Part shown: positions 40,521 to 48,580 of the stretch, piece after piece
Layout: each line of letters opens with the position of its first letter
Position numbering within the stretch: position 1 is the first letter of the stretch
Source of the DNA: JOPF133 sp052144935
GTDB lineage: Bacteria; Acidobacteriota; Terriglobia; Bryobacterales; Bryobacteraceae
Direction of reading: 5' to 3'
Length of the DNA stretch: 54,063 nt
Assembly (NCBI GenBank): GCA_052144935.1
Contig: JBKQPR010000032.1
Location: forward strand, 1-54,063
The notes under the pieces: model-generated
What the model was told of the DNA's origin: nothing
What the model saw: only the letters and a program-made list of their open reading frames with translations
Database searches by the model: none
Made by a program: the position numbers and the translations under genes

Positions 40521-41591
40521 TCACACAATCAACATGCAGTCGCCATAGGAGTAAAACCGGTACCTTTCCGCGACCGCGTGCCGGTAAGCCGCCAGCGCCA
40601 GATCCTTTCCGGCGAAGGCGGCCACTAACAGCAGCAGGCTGGTGCCCGGCAAGTGGAAGTTGGTCAGCAGCGCGCCGACCCTCCGGAACTCGAAGCCGGG
40701 GGCAATGAAAATGTCGGTCTCGCCGGACATGGCGCCGGTGCGCCAGGCGCTCTCGACGGTCCGCACGCTGGTGGTGCCCACCGCCACCACGCGGCGCGCG
40801 GCGCGAATGCGCGCCTGGCTCTCTTCGGCGATGCGGTACCACTCGACGTGAAGACGGCCCTGCTCCACCTGCTCCGGGCGCAGCGGCTGAAAGGTTCCCA
40901 GGCCCACGTGCAGCGTCACGCAGGCAATCTCCGCTCCGCGCGCGCGCGATTGGTCCAGAATCGCGGCGGTGAAATGCAGCCCCGCGGTGGGCGCCGCCGC
41001 GGATCCCTTTTCGCACGCGAAGACGGTCTGGTAGCGCTCGCGGTCGCTGGGCCGGTCGGGGCGCTTGATGTAGGGCGGCAGCGGCACGTGCCCGATCCTC
41101 TCGAACTCGTCGAACAGATCGCCCGCGCCATCGAACCGGATGGTGCGTTCGCCGAACGGGCCGCGCGCCACGATCTCCGCTTCGAGTCCGCCGTCGAAGT
41201 GAATCCGTTCGCCCACGCGCATCTTGCGGCCCGGCCGCACCAACGCCTCCCAGTCGCGCCCGCCCGGCGAGACGGCGCGCAGCAGAAACACCTCCACCTG
41301 CCCGCTGAGAAATTCGTGGCGCTTGGGATTGTGCTTGCCGATAGGCAGGGAGCGCACGCCCTCGCGGTGCCCGTAGAGGCGGGCCGGGAAGACCCGCGAA
41401 TCGTTCAGCACCAGGCAATCGCCGGGGCCGAGGAACGAAGGGAAGTCGCGAAACTGGCGGTCTTCCCACCTCCCGGCCTTGCCCCCGTCCGGACGATAGA
41501 CCACCAACATACGCGCGGCGGCACGGTCGGCCAGAGGCTCCTGCGCGATCAACTCCTCGGGAAGGCGATAGTCGAAATCCGCCAGGTCCAT
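40521..41591 (-). CDS. queA: S-adenosylmethionine:tRNA ribosyltransferase-isomerase
   Basis: 356 residues, full length. It transfers the ribosyl part of SAM to 7-aminomethyl-7-deazaguanine in tRNA, making epoxyqueuosine. Motifs: FDYRLPEELIAQEPLADRAA at the N-terminus, LNDSRVFPARLYGHREG, the PTAGLHFT segment (near 217), HVGLGTFQPLRPEQVEQGRL and TNFHLPGTSLLLLVAAFAGK near the end. No other queuosine gene is adjacent. It begins 6 bases after the stop of the radical SAM gene on the same strand, so they are probably co-transcribed. Confidence 0.96.
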   Translation of the reverse strand: MDLADFDYRLPEELIAQEPLADRAAARMLVVYRPDGGKAGRWEDRQFRDFPSFLGPGDCLVLNDSRVFPARLYGHREGVRSLPIGKHNPKRHEFLSGQVEVFLLRAVSPGGRDWEALVRPGRKMRVGERIHFDGGLEAEIVARGPFGERTIRFDGAGDLFDEFERIGHVPLPPYIKRPDRPSDRERYQTVFACEKGSAAAPTAGLHFTAAILDQSRARGAEIACVTLHVGLGTFQPLRPEQVEQGRLHVEWYRIAEESQARIRAARRVVAVGTTSVRTVESAWRTGAMSGETDIFIAPGFEFRRVGALLTNFHLPGTSLLLLVAAFAGKDLALAAYRHAVAERYRFYSYGDCMLIV

Positions 41592-41597
41592 CCAGAC

Positions 41598-42560
41598 TTA
41601 CTGTAGCGGAAACAACTCGCCCTGCTCCTCGCCGCTCCACAATTCGGGCTGGTATTCGATCATCCCGGAGGCCAGGCCGTAGCGCTCGCGGATGCGCTGG
41701 ACGCGCTCGCGCAAACCGTCTTTGTACGCCTTGCTCAAATAGGCGCCGCGGGCGAAGGCGGCCCGGTATTTCGGCGCCAGGGCCGGAAAGTGGCGCTCCA
41801 GGAAGGGGAAGAACACCTTTTGCGCCGAGGGCATCAGGAACAGAGGCCCGCCGCCGAAGGAGAGCGCGCCGGCCTCTCGGGCAGCCTTCGCCAGGCGGTC
41901 GAGCGCTCGCTCGCCATCGGTGATTCCCGGCATGATCGGGTTGGGAAAGACGCTCACGCAGATGCCCGCCGCACTCAACCGGCGGACGGTCTCCAGGCGC
42001 AGGGCCGGCCGCGGCGCGCGCGGTTCCAGCAACCGCGCCAGTTTCTCATCGAGCGTGGTGATGGTGAGGTTCACCCCCAGGACATTGGCGCGGGCGATCT
42101 CGCGCAACAGATCCACGTCGCGCAGCACCAGGCCGGACTTGGTGGTGATGCCCAAGAATCGGCCCCGCTCGCGTGCGAAGACTTGCAGGATGGCGCGGGT
42201 GCGCCCGAAGCGCCGCTCGGCCGGCTGGTAGGGGTCGGTGGCCGTGCCGATGGCGATGTGCTCCTTGCGATCGACGCGGCCCAGCTCCTGCCGCAGAAGT
42301 TCGGCGGCGGCCTGCTTGGCGTAGATCTTATCCTCGAAATCGGTGGCGTCCAGTTCCATGAATTCATGGGTATAGCGGGCGTAGCAATACTGGCAGCCAA
42401 ACTCGCAGCCGCGGTACGGATTGATGGTCCACTGGAAGGGCATGTTGGGCTTGGTGCGATTGAGGATGCTGCGCGCGGGGATTTCGAAGTATTCGACCGC
42501 GCGCTTGGCCTCCAGCAGTTCGCTCTGAGACGCCAACCGCGCGATGCCCACGAGTGCCAT
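41598..42560 (-). CDS. SPL-like radical SAM protein
   Basis: 320 residues. The radical SAM cysteines are in GCEFGCQYCYAR (CxxxCxxC, about 50-60), preceded by NPYRGC as in spore-photoproduct-lyase-like proteins. Further on come GTATDPYQPAERRFGRTR, TKSGLVLRDVDLLREIA, LTITTLDEKLARLLEPRAPR and SVFPNPIMPGITDGE. The family is often called DNA repair photolyase-like; substrates of these non-sporulating homologues are unknown. The N-terminal EIPARSILNRTKPNMPFQWT is conserved in the group. It sits upstream of queA. Confidence 0.85.
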   Translation of the reverse strand: MALVGIARLASQSELLEAKRAVEYFEIPARSILNRTKPNMPFQWTINPYRGCEFGCQYCYARYTHEFMELDATDFEDKIYAKQAAAELLRQELGRVDRKEHIAIGTATDPYQPAERRFGRTRAILQVFARERGRFLGITTKSGLVLRDVDLLREIARANVLGVNLTITTLDEKLARLLEPRAPRPALRLETVRRLSAAGICVSVFPNPIMPGITDGERALDRLAKAAREAGALSFGGGPLFLMPSAQKVFFPFLERHFPALAPKYRAAFARGAYLSKAYKDGLRERVQRIRERYGLASGMIEYQPELWSGEEQGELFPLQ

Positions 42561-42727
42561 AACTCATTTTCGCTTTTTATTCGCCAGTTTGCAAGGCCGC
42601 TTTCCGGCTCCTGCTCTCCCGTTTCCCCGTTTCCCGGCTCCTTGCACGGCAAATCCGTTCGATGTATGCTGGCTCGAAGTCTGGGCCGGGACACCCGGAC
42701 CAAAGGACGAAGTAAGGGAGCACCCCG

Positions 42728-43594
42728 ATGAAGCCAGCCTTTCGCGCCTGCTGGGCTCAGTCGCTAATTTGCTGCATATATCTGTTTGCCATCTCTCCGG
42801 CTGCCTGGCCGCAAACCGCGGACGATGTGGAAAAGCGGATCGCCAGCCTTCCGCCGGAGCAACGCGCGTATGAGCGCTTCCGTTTCTGGGTCACTACACT
42901 GCCGCGGGACCAGCAGGGAGGAGCCGATCTGCCGGCACGATATCGCGAGTACCTCAAATCGCGGGGGTTCTCGGAGAGTGATGCCAAGGCCCAAATCGAA
43001 ATCGTCCAGACGCAAGGCGCGCGGGCGGAAGTGGAGCGCTGGAACCGGATTCTGACCGCGGAGAAACCCGCCTTCAACACCGAGCCGAATGCGTTCCTGG
43101 TGGAGATGGCCAAGGGCCGGAAGCCTGGAACCGCCTTGGATGTCGGGATGGGCCAGGGCCGCAACGCGATCTGGCTGGCACAGCAGGGGTGGGATGTCAC
43201 CGGCTTCGATCCGGCCGAGAAGGCCGTTGCCCTGGCGCAGGAGAGGGCCGCGAAGCTGGGCGTGCCTCTTAAAACCGAGATCGTGGGGATGGAAAAGTTC
43301 GATTTCGGCGAACGCCGCTGGGACATGATCGTCTTCAGCCACGTCGGTGGTCGGGAGATACAGGACGTGCTGCAGCGCGCTCTCAAGCCGGGCGGAGTCC
43401 TGGTGCTCGAAGCATTCCACCACGATGCGGCCAAGGGCCGGTCCATCGGCAGGAATGTCGTCTTCGACACGGGCGAGTTGCCGCAGCTCTATTCCCAACT
43501 GCGCGTGGTGCGCTACGAAGAACCGATGGCGATTTCCGATTTCGGATTGACCAAGGTGCGGCTGGTGCGGTACTGCGGCGAGCGGCCGGAGTAG
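42728..43594 (+). CDS. Exported class I SAM-dependent methyltransferase
   Basis: 288 residues. The N-terminus has a probable signal peptide (hydrophobic SLICCIYLFAISPAAWPQ, cleavage after the AW-P region), unusual for a SAM enzyme. A helical region (25-105) with YERFRFWVTTLPRDQQ follows. The Rossmann methyltransferase core has motif I ALDVGMGQGRNAIWLAQQGW (about 137-156), acidic motif II FDPAEKAVALAQE, a DMIVFSHVG strand and LKPGGVLVLEAFHHDAA. The substrate is unknown. A signal peptide would place the enzyme where SAM is absent, so either the segment is a membrane anchor or the true start lies further in. An ankyrin gene follows in the same direction after 47 bases. Confidence 0.8.
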   Translation: MKPAFRACWAQSLICCIYLFAISPAAWPQTADDVEKRIASLPPEQRAYERFRFWVTTLPRDQQGGADLPARYREYLKSRGFSESDAKAQIEIVQTQGARAEVERWNRILTAEKPAFNTEPNAFLVEMAKGRKPGTALDVGMGQGRNAIWLAQQGWDVTGFDPAEKAVALAQERAAKLGVPLKTEIVGMEKFDFGERRWDMIVFSHVGGREIQDVLQRALKPGGVLVLEAFHHDAAKGRSIGRNVVFDTGELPQLYSQLRVVRYEEPMAISDFGLTKVRLVRYCGERPE

Positions 43595-43641
43595 ACGCCC
43601 GCGCGGGAAGAGGGCGCCGTACGGTGTGATAGGTTTGGGTT

Positions 43642-44469
43642 GTGCGACTCCGGTGGACCCTGGCGGCCTTCGTGGTGACGGCCGCGCTGGCGGCGGACCC
43701 CCGCGCCGCCGATTTGCTGAATGCCGCTCGGAAGGGCGACAACGCGCTCATCCGCACGCTGATCAGCCATAAGATCAACCTCGAAGTGAAGGACAAGGAT
43801 GGGCGCACCCCCCTGATGCTGGCCGCGCAGCACGGCCACGCGGAGGCGGTCCGCCTATTGCTGGCCGGCGGCGCACACCCCGATGCGCGCGACCGCCAGG
43901 GCTACACGGCTTACGGGCTGGCGGTGCTTTCGACGTCGGGAGGCACGCTGGAGGCCATGCGGGAACTGCCCCATGCCGGACCTTTGCGCCTGGCCGTGGA
44001 GGTGGTGGTAGGTTCCGAAAGCCTGATCACCTCGTGCTTTCTCAGGCCCGCCCAGTTGGCCGCACAAGTCCGCGATCTGAAGCTGGAGGCCGTGGCCCTG
44101 GATGCGCTGCGCGAGTACGCGGGCGCCTCCGGCAAGGGCGCCGCGGGGCTGGTCACGCCGGGACCAGACACCCCCGAGGGGGCCCCCGATGCGGATGCCA
44201 CGGTGTTGCTGCGCCTGCGCCCGTCCTCGGCCTGCGTGCAGCAGCAATCGACCGACGACGTGAGCCTGGCGGTGGATGTCCGGGTGACCCGCACGGGCCG
44301 GGAGGGCCCGGTTCTAGAGAAGACCATCGGCGGAGGGTTGAAGGGCCTGCATGCCCGGTCGGTCAACGGCCCCGCGCAGTACGCCCCGGTCCTGGGGGAA
44401 CTGGCCCGCGGCCATGCCGGGGACGTCTATTGGGCGGTGGTGGCGGCGCTATTGCGATCCGGGAATTGA
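43642..44469 (+). CDS. Exported ankyrin-repeat protein
   Basis: 275 residues from a GTG start. A signal peptide (RLRWTLAAFVVTAALAADP) precedes about two and a half ankyrin repeats (DLLNAARKGDNALIRTLISH, DGRTPLMLAAQHGHAEAVRL, RDRQGYTAYGLAVLSTSGGT). The C-terminal part from about 100 is a non-ankyrin domain with LRPAQLAAQVRDLKLEAVAL and a strand-rich end (VSLAVDVRVTRTGREGPVLE). No enzyme motif is seen. Its 3' end overlaps the convergent DUF1223 gene by 21 bases. Probably a periplasmic binding or envelope-stress protein; function unknown. Confidence 0.78.
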   Translation: MRLRWTLAAFVVTAALAADPRAADLLNAARKGDNALIRTLISHKINLEVKDKDGRTPLMLAAQHGHAEAVRLLLAGGAHPDARDRQGYTAYGLAVLSTSGGTLEAMRELPHAGPLRLAVEVVVGSESLITSCFLRPAQLAAQVRDLKLEAVALDALREYAGASGKGAAGLVTPGPDTPEGAPDADATVLLRLRPSSACVQQQSTDDVSLAVDVRVTRTGREGPVLEKTIGGGLKGLHARSVNGPAQYAPVLGELARGHAGDVYWAVVAALLRSGN

Positions 44470-45171
44470 TGCGCCGCCGCGCCACAGCGCCGCGCCCGTG
44501 ACGCGTCCCGGCCCGGGTTCTTGCACAAACACTACCACGCGTTGCGGGGCGCTGGCCGCCGGCAATTCCACCAACTGGCTGAAAGCGCCGCCGCGCTTCA
44601 CCGATCCGATCTTCCGCAGACTGCGGACCACCGCGATATGCTCCAGGCGCCGGCCGCGATTCTCGCCCGCCGCCACTTCGGAGGCGTCGCGGTCGTCGGC
44701 CAGCGCCAACCAGACGTCGCCCGAGGCGGGCGGGGAGGCGATCTCCACTTGCAAGCCCGCCTGCGTGCGGCTCAGCTTCACCTCGGCCTTGGGGCGGCGC
44801 GCAGCCTTGGCGATGGCGTCGGCGGCGCGTTTCGCGTCGCTGCCCACAAACTCGGCCTCGCCATCCACCACCATCTCGGGCGTGTAGGGGCCCTTCGGGT
44901 TGAGCAGCGGGGAGTAGCTCTCCTGGCGGCGCGAGAAGAGCGGCGACGAAAACCGGTCCTTCCAGCCGAGGCGATCCCAGTAATCCACGTGCTCGCTGAG
45001 CACGATGGCCTGGCTGTCCAGATGTTCCAGGAGCCGGTCGGCGGGCGGGCAATCGGAACAGCCCTCGGAGGTGAACAGCTCGACCAGCACCGGCGCCGGC
45101 GCCGGCGTTTGGGCGACAGCCGACGCGGCCGCCGCGAGGGAAATCGAGAGAACCAGACAGCGCCAACCCAT
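44449..45171 (-). CDS. DUF1223-family exported thioredoxin-fold protein
   Basis: 240 residues. A signal peptide (LVLSISLAAAASAVAQ) precedes the DUF1223 signature VELFTSEGCSDCPPADRLLE with the CxxC (Cys-Ser-Asp-Cys), then SEHVDYWDRLGWKDRFSSPL, FSRRQESY and TPEMVVDGEAEFVGSD. The fold is thioredoxin-like; a periplasmic redox or copper-linked role is often proposed but not shown. The C-terminal half is a beta domain of the same family. The chosen ATG is the one directly before the signal; longer frames upstream run into a broken toxin gene. It converges on the ankyrin gene. Confidence 0.88.
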   Translation of the reverse strand: MGWRCLVLSISLAAAASAVAQTPAPAPVLVELFTSEGCSDCPPADRLLEHLDSQAIVLSEHVDYWDRLGWKDRFSSPLFSRRQESYSPLLNPKGPYTPEMVVDGEAEFVGSDAKRAADAIAKAARRPKAEVKLSRTQAGLQVEIASPPASGDVWLALADDRDASEVAAGENRGRRLEHIAVVRSLRKIGSVKRGGAFSQLVELPAASAPQRVVVFVQEPGPGRVTGAALWRGGASIPGSQ

Positions 45172-45214
45172 GCCGCCAGTATAACGCTTGCTCGCGGGGG
45201 CCTCTGGCCGCGGT

Positions 45215-45641
45215 TCATTCGGTCCACGGATTGATGACTTGTATGCCGCAGAGCTCGAAATCGGCGGTATTGCGAGTTGCCGCCGCTGCCCGCTGAGACC
45301 GTGCAATCGCCGCGATCATGGCATTCAACTGCGAGATCGGGCGCCCGCTGCGTCTCGCAAGGCGACAATTCCGGCAAACGCTCGGGCGGCGTCCTCATCG
45401 AAGGCCAGGATTCGACCACCGAACTCCTCAGCGAACATCTTCTCCACGGCCGCCAGCAGTCGCATCCGGCGTTTACCCGGCGGCAGCGCCTCGATGCCAT
45501 ACGGAATTTCTGCCAGCGTGATCGTCGTCGGGAACACGGCCGAGGGCACCTCGGCAGCCGGCCAACGCAAAACTACTTCCGAAGGCAAGGGATTGAGAGA
45601 TTGAGAGCCTCCGAGAGGACGTTCGTGTCGATTACGATCAC
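45215..45641 (-). pseudogene. FitB-like PIN-domain toxin with two frameshifts
   Basis: The pieces, in order, are: VIVIDTNVLSEALNLSIP (frame 1); LPSEVVLRWPAAEVPSAVFP, TTITLAEIPYGIEALPPGKR and AFDEDAARAFAGIVALRDAA (frame 2); RPISQLNAMIAAIARSQRAA, TRNTADFELCGIQVINPWTE (frame 3). Joined, they make a complete PIN toxin of about 140 residues with all acidic positions. The shifts lie near 45580-45600 and 45325-45355. No antitoxin is seen upstream, where a microsatellite now lies. Confidence 0.8.
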
Positions 45642-45968
45642 TTCGCGAGGCTCGGAGGACGTCCGGAGCATCCCGGATTGTTTGAGCCTGAAACCGATCA
45701 CGGTCTTGCAGCCGGGGACGCCGGCTCTGGCGCTGTCTGGCCCGTTCTGGCCCGTTCTGGCCCGTCTGGCCCGTTCTGGCCCGTTCTGGCCCGGGTGGAT
45801 GCGGCTAATTTGGACGAGAATGATGTAGAATAGGTCGGCTCGGAAGTTCAAGAGGGGAATTCCGGGTAATATGACGTGAACCATGCGGCGAAATGCCGGG
45901 GTGGCGCACTGTTGCCGGCGAAGCGGTGATTGCGGGCTTTTTGGTTTCCGTTTCTTGAGGAGGGGCGC
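45642..45968. other. Gap with microsatellite, antitoxin absent
   Basis: On the minus strand, where the FitA-like antitoxin would be expected, no ribbon-helix-helix or AbrB protein can be read. The centre is a 10-bp tandem repeat. On the plus strand the last 20 bases carry the ribosome site (GAGGAGG) of the cytochrome-fusion gene. Confidence 0.55.
45736..45795. repeat. 10-bp microsatellite, six copies
   Basis: TCTGGCCCGT is repeated six times, one copy being a base short. It is a simple direct repeat with no palindrome, and lies directly upstream of the broken PIN toxin. Confidence 0.9.
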
Positions 45969-48245
45969 ATGTGGGGATTGAGATTTGCGAGGCCGTCGCT
46001 CTGTTGGTTGGTATTGGCGGGGATATTATCGGCCCAAACCCCTGCTAAAGTCGACTTCGCAAAGGATGTGCTGCCGATCTTCCGGCAGAACTGTGTGGGC
46101 TGTCATGGGCCTGCGCAGCAGACCAGTGGATTGCGGCTCGACCGGAAAAGCGCGGTCATCAGTCGCCGGGGTGTGGTGCCCGGCAGCAGTGACAACAGCT
46201 TTCTGTATCACCGGGTATCGGGGAACGCATATGGCATGCAGATGCCCCCAACCGGTCCGCTCCGCCCGGAACAAATCAACATCCTTAAAACGTGGATAGA
46301 CCAGGGGGCCGACTGGCCGGACTCGCTCGCCAACGAAGCCGATCTCCCGCCGTTGAATCCCAAGGCCGTGGCCATGGTCGAAGCGTTGCACGCAGGCGAC
46401 CTGCAGGGATTCATGAAGTCCGCCGCCGAAGATCCCAAGCTTCTCAACGCCCGCGGACCGGAGGGATCCACGCCATTCATGTACGCGGTGCTCTACACCG
46501 GTGTGCCCACGTTGGAGGGCCTGTTGAAGCAAGGCGCCGATCCCAACCAACGGAATGACGCCAACGCCACGGCCCTCATGTGGGCGGCGACGGACCTGGA
46601 GAAAACCCGTCTCCTGCTGGCCCACGGCGCCGATGTCAACGCGCGCTCCAGTGACATGCGAACGCCCTTGATGATCGCGGCTCGCCGTCCCGGCAACACC
46701 GCTGCGGTCAAGCTCCTTCTGGAGCGGGGCGCGAATCCCAATCCCAACGCGCATCCGCTGACCGAATCGTCGCCCCTTATTGAAGCTGCCACCGCCGGCG
46801 ATGCCGCCAGCGTGGAGTTGCTGCTCAACCGCGGCGCGGAGTTAAAGGGCGCCGGGGAGCCGGCGCTCGAAGCGGCTTTCACCGTGCGGTGCTCGAAATG
46901 CGCTGCCCTTTTGATCGCCAAAGGTCTTGGCCGGGAAGACTACTCCGTCGCGCTGCCGAATATCGCGGCTCTCGGCGATGTGAACGCCGTCCGCCTGATG
47001 CTCGACCATGGCGCGGACGTCAACGCCGTCGATCCGCTCGGCCGCACGGCGCTGATGTACGCGGCCGCGTCCGATCTGCTTCCCCTGGACGAGGTCAAAC
47101 TGCTGGTCGAACGCGGCGCCGACGTCAACGCCAAGGATGCCCACAAGCTAGGCGGCGATTCCGGACTCACGGTGCTCGATATCGCAAGGCTACACGGCGA
47201 AACGCCGGTCGTCGAATGGTTGGTGAAATCCGGCGCGAAGGGCGCCGCCCCCAACTCGCCCGCTCTCCAACCGCGGCGGGAGAACACCATCCCAAGCGCG
47301 ATCCGGGGAAGTCTTCCATTGATTCAGCGGGCCGATGCAGCTTTCGTTCCGAAGGCAGCCTGCGTGTCCTGCCACAATAACAGCTTCGCGGCGATGGCGG
47401 TCGGCGCGGCGCGCAAGAGCGGATTCCAGGTGGACGAAAAGACCGCGGCGCAGCAGGTCAAAGCCAACGTGTTCGGTCTGGAAAAGCTGCGCGACTACCT
47501 CCACCAGGGTTTCTTCGTCCCGGTCCAAGATGTGTTCGGCCAGTTCGTTCTGGGCAACGTCCTGATCGGGCTGGACGCGGAGCATTACAAACCCGATCTC
47601 AACACCGACGCCGTGGCCATGTACCTGAAATCGCATCAATCTCCCGATGGCCAGTGGGTGTACCCGGTCGCCGATACGCGGCCGCCGATCTGTTCGAACT
47701 ATATCGGGCAGACAGCGGTTTCCATGCGCGCGCTCCAGCTTTATGCGCCAAAGGCGGACAAAGCCGCCTACGACCAGGCGATTCAACTGGCCTCGGCGTG
47801 GATGGCGAAAGCGCAATCGACGAACAACGAGGATCGGAGCTTCCGGCTGCTCGGGCTGGCGTGGGCCGGCAAGGATAACGATGCCACCCACACAGCCATG
47901 CGCGAACTGCTCGCCAGGCAGCACCCCGACGGAGGTTGGTCCGATCTCGAATCCATGGAGAGCAGCGCCTACGCGACCGGAAAATCTCTGTTTGCCTTGC
48001 AGACCGCCGGGCTGCCCGCATCCGATGCCGCCTATCAGCGTGCCGTCAAATTCCTGCTGAACACGCAACAGGAGGACGGCTCGTGGTACGTCAGGACGCG
48101 CGCGATGGCGTTCCAGCCCTACTTCGATGCCGGCTTCCCACACGGTTTCGATCAGTGGATATCCGCCGCCGGGACCAGTTGGGCGACAATGGCTCTCTCG
48201 CAGGCGTCTCTGGCGCGCACGGCAATGGCATCGCCTGGGCAATAG
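45969..48245 (+). CDS. Cytochrome c (PSCyt1-like)/ankyrin/terpene-cyclase-like toroid fusion
   Basis: 758 residues. A signal peptide (about 1-23) is followed by a PSCyt1-type heme domain with CVGCH (42-46) and a distal MQMPPTGPLRPEQ segment supplying the Met ligand. About seven ankyrin repeats (about 125-440) include PLMIAARRPGNTAAVKLLLE and ALMYAAASDLLPLDEVKLLV. A second heme-like site CVSCH lies at 465-469. The C-terminal part (about 480-750) has prenyltransferase/squalene-cyclase-like repeats: QSPDGQWVYP, HPDGGWSDLES and QEDGSWYVRT. The ATG has a GAGGAGGGG ribosome site. Periplasmic, likely redox-active; substrate unknown. No PSD1 gene, the usual partner of PSCyt1, is adjacent. Confidence 0.85.
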   Translation: MWGLRFARPSLCWLVLAGILSAQTPAKVDFAKDVLPIFRQNCVGCHGPAQQTSGLRLDRKSAVISRRGVVPGSSDNSFLYHRVSGNAYGMQMPPTGPLRPEQINILKTWIDQGADWPDSLANEADLPPLNPKAVAMVEALHAGDLQGFMKSAAEDPKLLNARGPEGSTPFMYAVLYTGVPTLEGLLKQGADPNQRNDANATALMWAATDLEKTRLLLAHGADVNARSSDMRTPLMIAARRPGNTAAVKLLLERGANPNPNAHPLTESSPLIEAATAGDAASVELLLNRGAELKGAGEPALEAAFTVRCSKCAALLIAKGLGREDYSVALPNIAALGDVNAVRLMLDHGADVNAVDPLGRTALMYAAASDLLPLDEVKLLVERGADVNAKDAHKLGGDSGLTVLDIARLHGETPVVEWLVKSGAKGAAPNSPALQPRRENTIPSAIRGSLPLIQRADAAFVPKAACVSCHNNSFAAMAVGAARKSGFQVDEKTAAQQVKANVFGLEKLRDYLHQGFFVPVQDVFGQFVLGNVLIGLDAEHYKPDLNTDAVAMYLKSHQSPDGQWVYPVADTRPPICSNYIGQTAVSMRALQLYAPKADKAAYDQAIQLASAWMAKAQSTNNEDRSFRLLGLAWAGKDNDATHTAMRELLARQHPDGGWSDLESMESSAYATGKSLFALQTAGLPASDAAYQRAVKFLLNTQQEDGSWYVRTRAMAFQPYFDAGFPHGFDQWISAAGTSWATMALSQASLARTAMASPGQ

Positions 48246-48580
48246 CCGATCAAAGGGTTGATCGTGCCTGAGTGACGGCGTATAGGGACAGAACCGGTAA
48301 TGGCAAGGATAGCCGACCACACGCCCGCAATGTCAGCTCGCCAGGGTTGGGGGTGATGTATCATCTGCGTCAACCAGACGCTGTCCGACCAGCTATTCCA
48401 TTTCCAGCCGCCTGAAAGCGCAGCGGAAGTTGGGGAACGCATTATGCCTTTCGGCGGCGGCTCATAGGTTTTCCGTTTCAGGGACGCCCAATACACGGGC
48501 TACCACAGTGCGCTCGATCTGCGCGGAGCGCTGAAGAAGATCGGCCTGTTCAGCCTGGTCTTGCAGCGTGGAGACGCCAT
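48246..48580. other. Intergenic region with a short coding-like remnant
   Basis: Between convergent genes. On the plus strand, from about 48470, a frame reads FRDAQYTGYHSALDLRGALK then KIGLFSLVLQRGDAIYR and continues into the antisense of the kinase gene. It looks protein-like but has stops just upstream and no start, so it may be a C-terminal remnant of an unidentified gene. Nothing else is recognised. Confidence 0.35.
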
